A DNA stretch of 64,000 nt from Pseudoxanthomonas sp. X-1 (GCF_020042665.1 NZ_CP083376.1:4233501-4297500), one strand, 5' to 3'. Shown: positions 30,042 through 39,020, numbered from the stretch's first letter. Translations and numbers: made by a program. Notes: generated by a model from the sequence alone, not told the origin.

Positions 30042-32459
30042 TTACTGGCAGGCCTCGCAGGCTTCCGGGTTTTCCAGCGAGCAGCTGACCGCCTCGACCG
30101 GGGTGTAGGCCGGCTTGGGGGCCTCGCTGGCGCCGTGGCTGATGGTGGCCTTGGCGATGCGGGTGGCCGGGCGCGAACGCAGGTAGTAGGTGGTCTTGAT
30201 GCCCTGCTTCCACGCGTACATGTACATGGAGGACAGCGCGCCGATGTTCGGGCTCTCCATGAACAGGTTGAGCGAGGCGGACTGGTCGATGAAGGCGCCG
30301 CGGTCGGCGGCCATGTCGATCAGCGAGCGCATCGGCAGCTCCCAGGCGGTGCGGTAGACCAGGCGCAGGGCCTCGGGGATCTCCGCCACGCCCTGGATCG
30401 AGCCTTCGGCCAGCTTGATGGCATCGCGCATCTCCGGCGTCCACAGGCCGAGCTTCTTCAGCTCGTCCACCAGGTAGCGGTTGACCTGCAGGAAGTCGCC
30501 GGACAGCGTTTCGCGCTTGAACAGGTTGGACACCTGCGGCTCGATGCACTCGTAGCAGCCGGCGATCGAGGCGATGGTCGCGGTCGGGGCGATGGCGATC
30601 AGCAGCGAGTTGCGCAGGCCGTGCTGCTGGATGCGCTCGCGCAGCGCGTCCCAGCGCGCGGTGTCCTCGGGCACCACGCCCCAGGCGTCGAACTGCAGCT
30701 CGCCCTGGGCGGCGCGCGTATCGGCGAAGGACGGATGCCTGCCGCGCTCCTGCGCCAGCTCGCACGAGGTCTCCAGCGCGTGGAAGTAGATCGTCTCGGC
30801 GATCTTCCTGCTGATCGCGCGCGCCTCGGCGCTGTCGAAGGCCAGGCGCTTGCGGAAGAACACGTCCTGCAGGCCCATGCAGCCCAGGCCGACCGGGCGC
30901 CAGCGCAGGTTGCCGCGGCGCGCGGTCTCGATCGGGTAGAAGTTCAGGTCGATCACGCGGTCCAGCTGGCGCACGGCCAGGCGCACGGTCTCGGCCAGCT
31001 TGTCGTAATCGAAGTCGCCGTACTCGTCGAAGTGGCGGCCCAGGTTGATCGAGCCCAGGTTGCACACCGCGGTCTCCTCGTTGGAGGTGACCTCCAGGAT
31101 CTCGGTGCACAGGTTGGACAGGTGGATCACGTTGCCCGGGCGCAGGGTCTGGTTGGACGCCTTGTTGCACTTGTCCTTGAAGGTCATCCAGCCGTTGCCG
31201 GTCTCGGCCAGGGTGCGCATCATCCGCGCGTACAGCTTGCGCGCCGGCACGGTCTTGCTGGCCTTGCCCTGGGCCTCGGCCTGCTCGTAGGCGCGCTCGA
31301 AGGCCTCGCCGTACAGGTCGGTCAGTTCCGGCACCGCCTTGGGATCGAACAGCGACCACGGCTTGTCCGCTTCCACGCGCGCCATGAACAGGTCCGGCAC
31401 CCAGTTGGCCAGGTTGAGGTTGTGGGTGCGGCGCGCGTCGTCGCCGGCGTTGTCGCGCAGCTCGAGGAAGTCGTCGATGTCCGCGTGCCAGGTCTCCAGG
31501 TAGACGCAGGCCGCGCCCTTGCGCTTGCCGCCCTGGTTGACCGCCGCCACCGAGGAATCCAGCGTCTTCAGCCACGGCACGATGCCGTTGGAATGGCCGT
31601 TGGTGGACTTGATCAGCGAGCCGCGCGCACGCACGCGCGAGTAGCTCACGCCGATGCCGCCGGAGAACTTGGACAGCTGGGCGATGTCGCCGTACTTGGC
31701 GTAGATCGACTCCAGCGAATCCTGCGGCGAGTCCAGCAGGAAGCAGCTGGAGAGCTGCTCGTGCGTGGTGCCGGAATTGAACAGCGTCGGGCTGGACGGC
31801 AGGTAGTCCAGGTGCGCCATGCGCTGGTACAGCGCCAGGGCCTCGGGCACGTCCTCGCTCAGCGCGCTGGCGATGCGCAGGAAGAACTGCTGCGGGGTCT
31901 CGATCACCTTGCGGCTGTGCGGGTGGCGCAACAGGTAGCGGTCGTACAGGGTGCGCAGGCCGAAGTACTCGAACTCGCGGTCCAGGCCGGCGTCGACGGC
32001 GTCGTTGAGCTTGCGCGCGTTGACCTGCACGAAGTTCAGCAGGCGGTCGTTGATCAGCCCGACCTCATGGCCGCGGGCGACCGACTGGGAGAAGGCGTGG
32101 ATCTCCTGGCCGGAGACCTCCTTGGCGATGAAGTTGGCCAGCAGGCGCGCGGCCAGGCGGCCGTACTCGGGCTCCTCGCCGATCAGCAGCGCGGCGGTGC
32201 GGATGGACAGCTCGTCCAGCTCCTGCGTGGTGGCGCCGTCGTACAGGCCGGAGATGGTGCGCGTGGCCACGCGCATCGGATCGACCGCATGCAGGCCTTC
32301 GGCGCAGCGCTGCACGGCGCGCACGATCTTGTTCAGGTCCACAGCCTCGCTGCCGCCGTTGCGCTTGGTCACGCGCATGGCCGTGGCGGTGGGCGGCGGG
32401 GTCAGCGAGAAGGCGGCGTCGGCCGGGCGCTGGGCCACGGCGGAATCGGTCTGGGTCAC
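30042..32459 (-). CDS. nrdA: Ribonucleoside-diphosphate reductase, alpha subunit (class I)
   Basis: Catalytic subunit (805 residues) reducing ribonucleotides to deoxyribonucleotides. An ATP-cone domain (about 25-115, MRVTKRNGGSEAVDLNKIV) gives allosteric activity control. The catalytic barrel shows SSCFLLDSP and the active-site loop NLCTEI. The C-terminus carries the redox pair CEAC, which passes electrons from thioredoxin or glutaredoxin. It is oxygen-dependent and B12-independent. The start is GTG at 32459 with GGAGAG 8 bp upstream; longer versions read back into leader RNA. Two layers of control lie upstream: tandem NrdR boxes on the promoter and a cobalamin riboswitch in the leader. Confidence 0.95.
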   Translation of the reverse strand: MTQTDSAVAQRPADAAFSLTPPPTATAMRVTKRNGGSEAVDLNKIVRAVQRCAEGLHAVDPMRVATRTISGLYDGATTQELDELSIRTAALLIGEEPEYGRLAARLLANFIAKEVSGQEIHAFSQSVARGHEVGLINDRLLNFVQVNARKLNDAVDAGLDREFEYFGLRTLYDRYLLRHPHSRKVIETPQQFFLRIASALSEDVPEALALYQRMAHLDYLPSSPTLFNSGTTHEQLSSCFLLDSPQDSLESIYAKYGDIAQLSKFSGGIGVSYSRVRARGSLIKSTNGHSNGIVPWLKTLDSSVAAVNQGGKRKGAACVYLETWHADIDDFLELRDNAGDDARRTHNLNLANWVPDLFMARVEADKPWSLFDPKAVPELTDLYGEAFERAYEQAEAQGKASKTVPARKLYARMMRTLAETGNGWMTFKDKCNKASNQTLRPGNVIHLSNLCTEILEVTSNEETAVCNLGSINLGRHFDEYGDFDYDKLAETVRLAVRQLDRVIDLNFYPIETARRGNLRWRPVGLGCMGLQDVFFRKRLAFDSAEARAISRKIAETIYFHALETSCELAQERGRHPSFADTRAAQGELQFDAWGVVPEDTARWDALRERIQQHGLRNSLLIAIAPTATIASIAGCYECIEPQVSNLFKRETLSGDFLQVNRYLVDELKKLGLWTPEMRDAIKLAEGSIQGVAEIPEALRLVYRTAWELPMRSLIDMAADRGAFIDQSASLNLFMESPNIGALSSMYMYAWKQGIKTTYYLRSRPATRIAKATISHGASEAPKPAYTPVEAVSCSLENPEACEACQ

Positions 32460-32654
32460 GGTCGGAACTCTCCATGCGTGGATGCACGCGTCGCGCCCTC
32501 CCACGAGGGAGCGACAGGGGCCGGGCGACCGAGGGTGGAAGGGCGGCGTCGCAGAAACCGCGACCGCACGGACGTGTCCGTGGTCGGGCCTTGCGTCAAC
32601 AGCCATCTCTCCCTCGAAAGACACCGCGGCCGGTGCCGCGCGGTGTGCGTGCGC

Positions 32655-32935
32655 GCGGCTGTCGGCAGGTCTTCGGACTGAAGGGCGTGAAGCGCGCAAC
32701 GCGTGGTGAGGAACAAGGGACGAGTGAATGCGCGACGCGCCACTCCCGTTTCTCGTTTCTCCCAACGCGCTCCTGCTTCTCCTAACCCACCGCTTCCCAA
32801 GGCCACGGGGGCCTCAGTGCAGATGGCGGGGTCGTTCCCAATCACCGCTGCGGGGCAGTGCCGGACTGGGCCGCGAGGCCGCACCGGCTTCCCTTTTGAT
32901 CCTCGCGGCTTGGGGCCGCAAGGAACCGACGACCC
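32655..32935 (-). promoter_or_regulatory. Cobalamin (B12) riboswitch upstream of nrdA
   Basis: Read on the minus strand, the conserved blocks occur in order: GGTTCC near the 5' end, AAAAGGGAAGCCGGTG, CTGCCCCGCAGCGGT, the B12-box region TGCACTGAGG with TTGGGAAGCGG, and 3' CAGTCCGAAGACCTGCC (32664-32680). GTCGG (32926-32930) can pair with CCGAC (32661-32665) to close the P1 stem. The aptamer ends about 200 nt before the nrdA start. Bound adenosylcobalamin should lower nrdA expression. This fits the known logic of B12 repressing B12-independent isozymes. Confidence 0.92.
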
Positions 32936-32980
32936 CAAGATAGTGGGGTCATCCGCGCCCGTCAACGCCAAATGTAGTGA
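32933..32980 (-). promoter_or_regulatory. nrdA promoter with tandem NrdR boxes
   Basis: On the minus strand, TCACTACATTTGGCGT (32965-32980) and CCCCACTATCTTGGGG (32933-32948) both fit the NrdR-box pattern (ACACWATATATWGTGT with tolerated changes). Their starts are 32 bp apart, close to the usual spacing. A sigma-70 promoter is interleaved: TTGACG (32960-32965), 17 bp, TATCTT (32937-32942), with the -10 inside the second box. NrdR bound to both boxes would block RNA polymerase when dATP/ATP signals are high. Confidence 0.8.
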
Positions 32981-33174
32981 CAAAAGGGAAGGTGCTGATG
33001 CCATGCGGGTTTCACGGATTTCGCCCCGTGGAGCATCGCCGGACGGTGTGCGCTGCGGCACGGTTGACGCGCCCTTGCCCACCGGTGTCCGATGTTGGGC
33101 AGGCACCTTCGGTCCCGTTGCGGACAACGGCACCCGAGCGCACGCGCGCCCCTACCGTCCACGAAGCCCCTGCC

Positions 33175-34083
33175 ATGCACGATCACACCCTGTCCCCCCC
33201 GTCCGCGCTGCGACGCCTGCTGCCGTGGCTGCTGGCGCTGGCCGCCCTGCTGCTGGGCGCCTGGCTGCTGCAGGCGGTCCTGGCCCAATGGCCGCATCGG
33301 CCGGGCCTGCGCCAGGCGCTGCGCGACGGCCTGGTCTGCGCCGCGGCCACCGCCGCCGGCGCGCTGCCGGTGCTGGCGGTGCGGCGCCTGCCGCAGACGC
33401 TGGCCGACGGCCTGATGGGCTTCGGCGCCGGCGTGATGCTGGCGGCCACCGCCTTCTCATTGATCGTGCCCAGCCTGCAGGCGGCCAAGGACCAGGGCTA
33501 CGGCGGGCTGGGCGCCGGCGGGCTGGTCAGCGTCGGCATCTGCCTGGGCGTGGCGATGATGCTGACGATGGACCGGGTGATCCCGCACGCGCATCTGGAC
33601 CAGCAGGGCCAGACCACGCGCGTGGGCGGCCTGCACCAGTGGCTGCCGCCGCAGGTGACCCTGTTCGTGCTGGCCATCACCCTGCACAACATTCCCGAAG
33701 GCATGGCGGTGGGCGTGGCCTCCGGCTCGGGCATGGCCAACGCCGAGCCCTTCAGCCTGGCCATCGCGCTGCAGGACATCCCCGAAGGCCTGGTGATCGC
33801 GCTCTCGCTGGCCACGGCCGGCGTGCGCCGCGGGCGCGCGGTGCTGATCGGCGCGGCCTCGGGGCTGGTGGAGCCGCTGGGCGCGCTCGTGGCGGCGGTG
33901 GCGGTGGGCGCGTTCTCCACCCTGCTGCCGTGGGGGCTGGCGTTCGCGGCCGGGGCGATGCTGTTCGCGGTCAGCCACGAGGTCATCCCCGAGTCGCACC
34001 GCAACGGCCACGAGACCCTGGCGACCATCGGCCTGACCCTGGGCTTCTGCCTGATGATGGTGATGGACACCGGGCTGGGCTGA
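33175..34083 (+). CDS. ZIP-family metal transporter (GufA-like)
   Basis: An inner-membrane protein of 302 residues with about eight membrane segments. The metal-site motifs of the GufA branch are visible: LHNIPEGMAVG (TM4) and LQDIPEGLVIAL (TM5). A short His-bearing loop, IPHAHLDQQ, precedes them. Family members import Zn2+ and related divalent metals. ATG 33175 was chosen; the upstream in-frame stretch is Arg/Pro-rich leader. Its promoter must lie in the 715-bp gap shared with nrdA. I saw no clear Zur or Fur box there. It ends directly against the convergent sterol-desaturase gene. Confidence 0.88.
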   Translation: MHDHTLSPPSALRRLLPWLLALAALLLGAWLLQAVLAQWPHRPGLRQALRDGLVCAAATAAGALPVLAVRRLPQTLADGLMGFGAGVMLAATAFSLIVPSLQAAKDQGYGGLGAGGLVSVGICLGVAMMLTMDRVIPHAHLDQQGQTTRVGGLHQWLPPQVTLFVLAITLHNIPEGMAVGVASGSGMANAEPFSLAIALQDIPEGLVIALSLATAGVRRGRAVLIGAASGLVEPLGALVAAVAVGAFSTLLPWGLAFAAGAMLFAVSHEVIPESHRNGHETLATIGLTLGFCLMMVMDTGLG

Positions 34084-34938
34084 TCAGCCGCCCGGCCCGA
34101 GCCCCGGCGGGCCGAACAGCGTCCGCAGCGCCTGCCGGGGCGAGCGCACCCGGCGCAGGTCGGCCCACAGCCCCAGCCAGCCGTGCAGGGCGATCCGCAC
34201 CGGATGGTGGCTGTGCAGCGGTTCGACCAGGCCGTAGCGCGGCGGCACGCCCGGCAACTGCGCGCGGAAGCTGCCGAACAGCCGGTCGAACACGATCAGC
34301 ACCCCGCCGTAGTTGCAGTCCAGATACTCCGGGTTGCTGGCGTGGTGCACGCGGTGGTGCGCCGGGGTGTTGAAGACGTATTCGATCCAGCGCGGCAGCA
34401 CGCCGATCAGTTCGGTATGCAGCCAGAACTGGTAGAGCAGGTTCAGCGCCAGCGCGCCGAGCACCGCCGGCACCGGGAAGCCCAGCCATACCAGCGGGGC
34501 GAAGAACAGCGCCTGCCCGGTGAGCTGCGCGGTCCAGCCCAGCCGGTACGCCGAGGCCAGGGTGTACTGCCCGGGCGAGTGGTGCACGCAGTGGTTGACC
34601 CAGAACCAGCGGATCCGGTGGTCGGCGCGATGCATGGCGTAGTAGCAGGCCTCCTGGCCGACGAACAGCAGCGCCCAGTGCCAGGGCGCGTCCATCGTCA
34701 GGCTCGTCAGGCGCACCTGGTGCACCGCCAGCAGCACCGCGCCGGCCACGCCGGTGCCGAGCAGGCGCCCGACCAGCCCGCGACCGACCGCATCCCCCAG
34801 CGACGCCCAGTAGCTCTTCCAGTCGTAGGCCAGGCCGCGGCGCAGGCGCAGCCAGGCTTCGAGCGCCGCCAGCAGCGGCAGCGCCAGCGGGACCCACCTC
34901 AGCCAGGGCAGGTGCGGGGCCAGCGCGGACAGGACCAT
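34084..34938 (-). CDS. Sterol desaturase / fatty-acid hydroxylase family membrane enzyme
   Basis: A protein of 284 residues with several membrane segments. The histidine clusters that bind a di-iron centre are visible in order: HRADH (about 103-107), HCVHH (about 116-120) and HHRVHH (about 194-199). The family hydroxylates or desaturates lipids, sterols or carotenoids using O2. The bacterial substrate is not predictable from these motifs. The stop abuts the stop of the convergent ZIP gene with no gap, so the two transcripts probably overlap at their ends. Confidence 0.88.
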   Translation of the reverse strand: MVLSALAPHLPWLRWVPLALPLLAALEAWLRLRRGLAYDWKSYWASLGDAVGRGLVGRLLGTGVAGAVLLAVHQVRLTSLTMDAPWHWALLFVGQEACYYAMHRADHRIRWFWVNHCVHHSPGQYTLASAYRLGWTAQLTGQALFFAPLVWLGFPVPAVLGALALNLLYQFWLHTELIGVLPRWIEYVFNTPAHHRVHHASNPEYLDCNYGGVLIVFDRLFGSFRAQLPGVPPRYGLVEPLHSHHPVRIALHGWLGLWADLRRVRSPRQALRTLFGPPGLGPGG

Positions 34939-34950
34939 GGCCTTGGCCGC

Positions 34951-35247
34951 TTAGCGGCCCGAGCCGCTTCGGGCGGCGGACAGCGCCCGCCCGGCCGCGC
35001 GCAGTTCCTCGCGGGACAGCGCGCCGTCGTGGTCGGCGTCCAGCGCGTCGAAGTGCGCGTAGAGACGCGGTAAGCTGGCCTGGGCTTCGCCGCGCTGGAT
35101 CAGGCCATCGCCGTTGGCGTCGGTGGCCTTGAGCTTCTGTGCCATCTGCTGACGGCCAGACGACGCGCCGCCGCCGGTGGCCTGCTGCGCGGACAGGGAG
35201 ACGGGCGCCAGCGCGAGCAGCGCCAGCGCGGGGAGAAGGTGCTTCAT
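34951..35247 (-). CDS. Exported EF-hand calcium-binding protein
   Basis: A 98-residue protein with a signal peptide (MKHLLPALALLALAPVSLSAQ). Two EF-hand loops are visible: DANGDGLIQRGE (about 43-54) and DADHDGALSREE (about 70-81), each with Asp/Glu at the coordinating positions. It probably binds Ca2+ in the periplasm. Partner and role are unknown. It lies 12 bp past the start of the sterol-desaturase gene and 52 bp beyond the stop of the Gly/Ser-rich exported protein gene, all on the minus strand. Confidence 0.85.
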   Translation of the reverse strand: MKHLLPALALLALAPVSLSAQQATGGGASSGRQQMAQKLKATDANGDGLIQRGEAQASLPRLYAHFDALDADHDGALSREELRAAGRALSAARSGSGR

Positions 35248-35299
35248 GGGCGGGCCTCGATCGAAAGGGCGCGCCGCCGACACGGCGACGCGCGGGGGG

Positions 35300-35833
35300 T
35301 CACTTGCGACAGGCCACGACCTGGCCGCTGCTGTCCGTGCAGGTGCCGGTGTGGCTGACATTGCCGTCCTGCACCGTGGTCGAACCGGTATAGGACGCGC
35401 CACCGGCGGTGGTCGCGCTGGTGCTGCGCGCGCCGTTGACGCTGCCGTCGGCATCGCGACTGATGCCGCCGCTGGTGGTGAGGCTGCCGCCGGCGGCGCT
35501 GGTCGCGCTGGCGGTGCCCTGGCGCCCGGCGCTGTCGTCGGCGTTGCGGTACCAGCTGCCGCTGCGACGCGCGCTGCCGCCATCGGTGCCCTGCACGGCC
35601 GCGCCGCTGCGGCCGGTGGTATTGCCGTCGGCATCGGTGCGGCTGCCGTGGCCGCGCACATAGGCGCCGTTGGCGTTGCGTCCGGCGGCGGCCGTGCCGC
35701 GGACCTGGGCGCCATCGGCGGTGTGGCCGGCGCCGTGGACGCGCACTCGGCCGGCCCAGGCGTCGGACGGAACGGTGGACAGCGCGCCGCCGACGGCGAG
35801 CGCGGACAGGAGCAGCAGGGAAGTCGTACGCAT
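35300..35833 (-). CDS. Exported low-complexity Gly/Ser/Thr-rich protein
   Basis: A 177-residue protein with a signal peptide (LLLLSALAVGGALSTV...AWA). The mature part is rich in Gly, Ser, Thr and Asp with repeated DADG/NADG-like turns (RTDADGNTTG, YRNADDSAG, SRDADGSVNG), which suggests a repetitive, perhaps calcium-touching or disordered, surface protein. It ends with two Cys (GTCTDSSGQVVACRK) that may be oxidised. No known domain recognised. It lies upstream of an EF-hand gene and is divergent from an OmpR-type regulator gene (about 175 bp). Confidence 0.72.
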   Translation of the reverse strand: MRTTSLLLLSALAVGGALSTVPSDAWAGRVRVHGAGHTADGAQVRGTAAAGRNANGAYVRGHGSRTDADGNTTGRSGAAVQGTDGGSARRSGSWYRNADDSAGRQGTASATSAAGGSLTTSGGISRDADGSVNGARSTSATTAGGASYTGSTTVQDGNVSHTGTCTDSSGQVVACRK

Positions 35834-36008
35834 GATCGGTTCCTCGCGATGGGATGGAACGGCGTCGAGCGCCGTACCGCCATGGTGGAAGGGCCGGGCG
35901 CGCGAGGTGTTTCGTCTCTGCCAGCGGATGTGTCCGCCGGGCGCCCCTGAAACACCTGCTTACAAACCGCGTTGTCGGCACCCGGCGCCGGACGCCATAG
36001 TGCGCCGC

Positions 36009-36728
36009 ATGAGCGAGATCACCGCCAAGCTGCTGCTGGTCGACGACGACGTGCGCCTGCGCGAGCTGCTGCAGCGCTATCTGGAAGGCGAGGGCTTCGC
36101 CGTCAAGGCGGTGGGCGACGGGGGGCAGATGCGCCAGGCGCTGGACCGCGGCCATTTCGATCTGATCGTGCTGGACCTGATGCTGCCGGGCGAGAGCGGG
36201 CTGGAGCTGTGCCGGCGCCTGCGCGGCCAGGGCGACGACACGCCGGTGGTGATGCTCACCGCCAAGGGCGATGAGATCGACCGCATCGTCGGGCTGGAGA
36301 TCGGCGCCGACGACTACCTGCCCAAGCCGGTCAATCCGCGCGAGCTGCTGGCCCGCATCCGCTCGGTGCTGCGCCGCACGCAGGCCATGCCGGGCGCGCC
36401 GCAGGCCGAGGGCGGGGTCGTCGCCTTCGGCCCATGGCGGCTGGACCTGGGCAGCCGTCAACTGAGCCGCCAGGGACGCGCGGTGAAGCTGACCAGCGGC
36501 GAGTTCGCGGTGCTGGCGGTGCTGGTGCGGCATCCACGCCAGCCGCTGTCGCGCGACCGGCTGATGAGCCTGGCGCGCGGCCGCGAGCACGAGGCCTTCG
36601 AGCGCAGCATGGACGTGACCATCGCCCGGCTGCGCAAGCTGCTGGAGGACGACGCGCGCAATCCGACCATCGTGCAGACGGTCTGGGGCGTGGGCTATGT
36701 GTTCGTGCCGCCGGAGGAGGCCGCGTGA
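36009..36728 (+). CDS. OmpR-family response regulator
   Basis: A protein of 239 residues. The receiver domain (1-120) has acidic residues in LLLVDDDVRL, phospho-Asp in IVLDLMLPG and conserved Thr and Lys in MLTAK and PKPVNP. A winged-helix DNA-binding domain (about 140-235) reads LTSGEFAVLAVLV, ERSMDVTIARLRKLL and VQTVWGVGYVF. These are OmpR/PhoB features. The stop overlaps the GTG start of the histidine kinase gene by 4 bp, so the two are one operon. Target genes are unknown; the divergent exported-protein gene is a candidate. Confidence 0.93.
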   Translation: MSEITAKLLLVDDDVRLRELLQRYLEGEGFAVKAVGDGGQMRQALDRGHFDLIVLDLMLPGESGLELCRRLRGQGDDTPVVMLTAKGDEIDRIVGLEIGADDYLPKPVNPRELLARIRSVLRRTQAMPGAPQAEGGVVAFGPWRLDLGSRQLSRQGRAVKLTSGEFAVLAVLVRHPRQPLSRDRLMSLARGREHEAFERSMDVTIARLRKLLEDDARNPTIVQTVWGVGYVFVPPEEAA

Positions 36729-37981
36729 GGCGCGCGCCGGGGATGTTCGCCCAGCTGGCGCTGGTCATCGCCCTGGTGCTGGCCGGCGCCGGCGTGCTGG
36801 CCGTGGTGCTGGGGCGCGAACTGGCCGTCGCCCCGGCCGCCGACCAGCTGGTGCGGGCCATGCGCGGCTTCGCCGGCCTGGCCGAGGAACTGGATCGCAC
36901 CAGCGGCCATGCCGCGACCCTGGGCTACCTGCGGCAGGCCGGGATGGACGTGCGCGACACCGCGCCGGCGACCGATGCGCGGGGGTTCGCGCCGTTCCTG
37001 CGCGGCCTGCGCCAGCGCGCGGCGCGCGCGCTGGGGAGCGACCGTGCCGTCGTGCTGTCGCGCGACGGCGAAGGCGACCGGCTGTGGATGCAGCTGCGCA
37101 CCAGCCCAAGGCTGTGGATCTCCTTCGGCGCCAAGCCGGCGCGCGGCAGCCGGCGGTTCACCATGGCCCTGCTGCTGGGCTGCGTCGGCCTGACCTGGCT
37201 GGCGGCGGCGTACTGCGCCCAGCGCCTGGTCGGCCCGCTGCGCCAGCTGGCCCAGGCCGCGCCCGGGCTGGTGCGCGGCGAGGCGCCGCGGCTGGACGTG
37301 CGCGGCCCGCGCGAGGTGCGCGAACTGGCCGACGCGCTGGAGCAGGCCAGCGAGGACGTGCGCAGCGCCGCCGACGAGCGCGCGCTGATGCTGGCCGGCA
37401 TCTCGCACGATCTGCGCACGCCGCTGACCCGGGTGCAGTTCGCCACCGCGCTGCTGCCCGAGACCGATCCGACGCTGCGGGCCGGCATCGACCGCGACAT
37501 CGCCGAGATCGACGCGATCCTGTCGCAGTTCATCGCCTACGCCCGCGACGGCCGCGACGAGGCGGCCGAGCCGATGGACCTGGCCCAGGTCTGCCGCGAG
37601 GTGCTCGATGCCGCGGGCGGGCCATGGGAGGTGCAGTGCCCGGAGGCCGCGCCGCTGCGCGGGCGGCCCATCGCCCTGCGCCGCGCGCTGGAAAACCTGG
37701 TGGCCAACGCGCAGCGGCATGGCGCCGCGCCGTTCGCACTGCGCCTGGTCGGCACCGGCGATGGCGCCTGGCAGGTCACCGTGTGCGACCACGGCCCGGG
37801 CATGGACGCGGCGCAGGCGCAGCGCGCGCTGCAGCCGTTCGTGCACGACCCGGCCGGTGGCGGCAGCGGGCTGGGCCTGGCCATCGTCGACCGCGTGGCG
37901 CGCCAGCACGGTGGCGCGCTGCAGCTGCTGCCCAATCCGCCGCGCGGCCTGCGCGCGGTCCTGCGCCTGCGCGGCGCCTGA
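36725..37981 (+). CDS. Sensor histidine kinase (EnvZ-like)
   Basis: A protein of 418 residues, partner of the preceding regulator. A membrane span (about 8-28), a periplasmic sensor of about 120 residues, a second span (about 142-162, MALLLGCVGLTWLAAAYC), a HAMP linker (about 163-215), a dimerisation/phospho-acceptor helix with His in LAGISHDLRTPLTRV (about 226) and an ATPase domain with N box NLVANAQRHG, G1 DHGPGMD and G2 GGGSGLGLAI. The kinase-phosphatase layout is EnvZ-like. The start is GTG inside the regulator's stop codon. The signal is unknown. Confidence 0.92.
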   Translation: MRRAPGMFAQLALVIALVLAGAGVLAVVLGRELAVAPAADQLVRAMRGFAGLAEELDRTSGHAATLGYLRQAGMDVRDTAPATDARGFAPFLRGLRQRAARALGSDRAVVLSRDGEGDRLWMQLRTSPRLWISFGAKPARGSRRFTMALLLGCVGLTWLAAAYCAQRLVGPLRQLAQAAPGLVRGEAPRLDVRGPREVRELADALEQASEDVRSAADERALMLAGISHDLRTPLTRVQFATALLPETDPTLRAGIDRDIAEIDAILSQFIAYARDGRDEAAEPMDLAQVCREVLDAAGGPWEVQCPEAAPLRGRPIALRRALENLVANAQRHGAAPFALRLVGTGDGAWQVTVCDHGPGMDAAQAQRALQPFVHDPAGGGSGLGLAIVDRVARQHGGALQLLPNPPRGLRAVLRLRGA

Positions 37982-38002
37982 CGTTCAACCGGAACCTTCG
38001 CC

Positions 38003-38899
38003 ATGCGTGTCCGCTCCGCCTGCTGTGCCCTGCTGCTGTGCCTCCCGCTGCTGGCCTGCGCACAGTCGCGCGGCGAACGCCTGCGCCACCTGCTCGGCCA
38101 GCGCCAGGCCGATGCCAGCCAAAGCCAATCGCTGCCGCCCGGCGCGCGCGTGCTGCGCGAGGTCGCCTACGGCCACGATCCGGCGCAGCGCTACGACGTG
38201 TATGCGCCGCCCGGCGCGCACGGCCTGCCGATCATCGCGATGGTCCACGGCGGCGGCTGGAGCAACGGCGACAAGGACAACCCGGGCCTGGCCACGCCGA
38301 AGGCGGCGTACTGGCTGCCGCGCGGCTACGTGCTGGTGTCGATCAACTACCGCATGCTGCCCGATGCCGATCCGGCGCTGCAGGCGCGCGACGTGGCCGC
38401 GGCCGTCGCCCATCTGCAGCAGCACGCGCGGGACTGGGGCGGCGATCCGACGCGCACGGTGCTGATGGGGCATTCGGCCGGCGCGCACCTGGTCGCGCTG
38501 CTCGGCGCCGATGTGGCGGCGCTGGCCCAGGCCGGCGCGCAGCGCCCGCGGGCGGTGATCGCCCTGGACAGCGCGGCCATGAATGTCGTGCAGATCATGC
38601 AGGCGCGCCACTTCCCGCTGTACGACCGTGCCTTCGGCGACGATCCCCGGAGCTGGAGCGCGGTTTCGCCCTGGCATCACCTCTCGCGCGATTCGCTGCC
38701 GATGCTGGCGGTGTGCTCGTCGCGGCGCGAGGACAGCTGCGCGCAGGCCCGCGGCCTGGCGCAGCGCGCGCGGACCTTCGGTGTCGCCGTCCAGGTGCTG
38801 CCCGAGGACCTGTCGCACATGCAGATCAACCGGTCGCTGGGCGAGCCTTCCGACTACACCCGCGCGGTCGATGCGTATCTGGCCGGCGCGGTGAAGTAA
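38003..38899 (+). CDS. Exported alpha/beta-hydrolase (esterase-like), probable lipoprotein
   Basis: A protein of 298 residues. The N-terminus ALLLCLPLLACAQ has a lipobox (LLAC), so it is probably a lipoprotein. The carboxylesterase-type oxyanion motif MVHGGGW (about 79-85) is followed by the elbow LMGHSAGAHL (Ser about 155), Asp in the DDPRSW or SSRRED region and a late His in LSHMQIN. It lies 22 bp after the kinase gene and is probably cotranscribed with the two-component pair. The substrate is unknown; acetyl- or feruloyl-type sugar esters are typical for the family. Confidence 0.82.
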   Translation: MRVRSACCALLLCLPLLACAQSRGERLRHLLGQRQADASQSQSLPPGARVLREVAYGHDPAQRYDVYAPPGAHGLPIIAMVHGGGWSNGDKDNPGLATPKAAYWLPRGYVLVSINYRMLPDADPALQARDVAAAVAHLQQHARDWGGDPTRTVLMGHSAGAHLVALLGADVAALAQAGAQRPRAVIALDSAAMNVVQIMQARHFPLYDRAFGDDPRSWSAVSPWHHLSRDSLPMLAVCSSRREDSCAQARGLAQRARTFGVAVQVLPEDLSHMQINRSLGEPSDYTRAVDAYLAGAVK

Positions 38900-38991
38900 G
38901 CGGCGCACCGCGCGCCTTCTCTCTGACGACTTTGTCATCGCGCGCAGCGGTGTGCGCTGCGTCCTGATGCGCCCGCGTGCCCGTGTGTGGC

Positions 38992-39020
38992 TTGTCCGAT
39001 ATTTGAGAATCATTTACATT
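38992..39020 (+). promoter_or_regulatory. Fur-box promoter of siderophore receptor gene
   Basis: TTGTCC (38992-38997) and TACATT (39015-39020) are 17 bp apart. The spacer and -10 hold TTTGAGAATCATTTACA, which resembles the Fur consensus (GATAATGATAATCATTATC). Iron-loaded Fur would cover the promoter, so expression is expected in low iron. Confidence 0.7.

Noticed and set aside
30042..32459. nrdA as a class II (B12-dependent) reductase because of the B12 riboswitch
   Set aside because: It has an ATP cone, class I active-site motifs and an adjacent radical-type nrdB with Tyr and metal ligands. The riboswitch is a repression signal.
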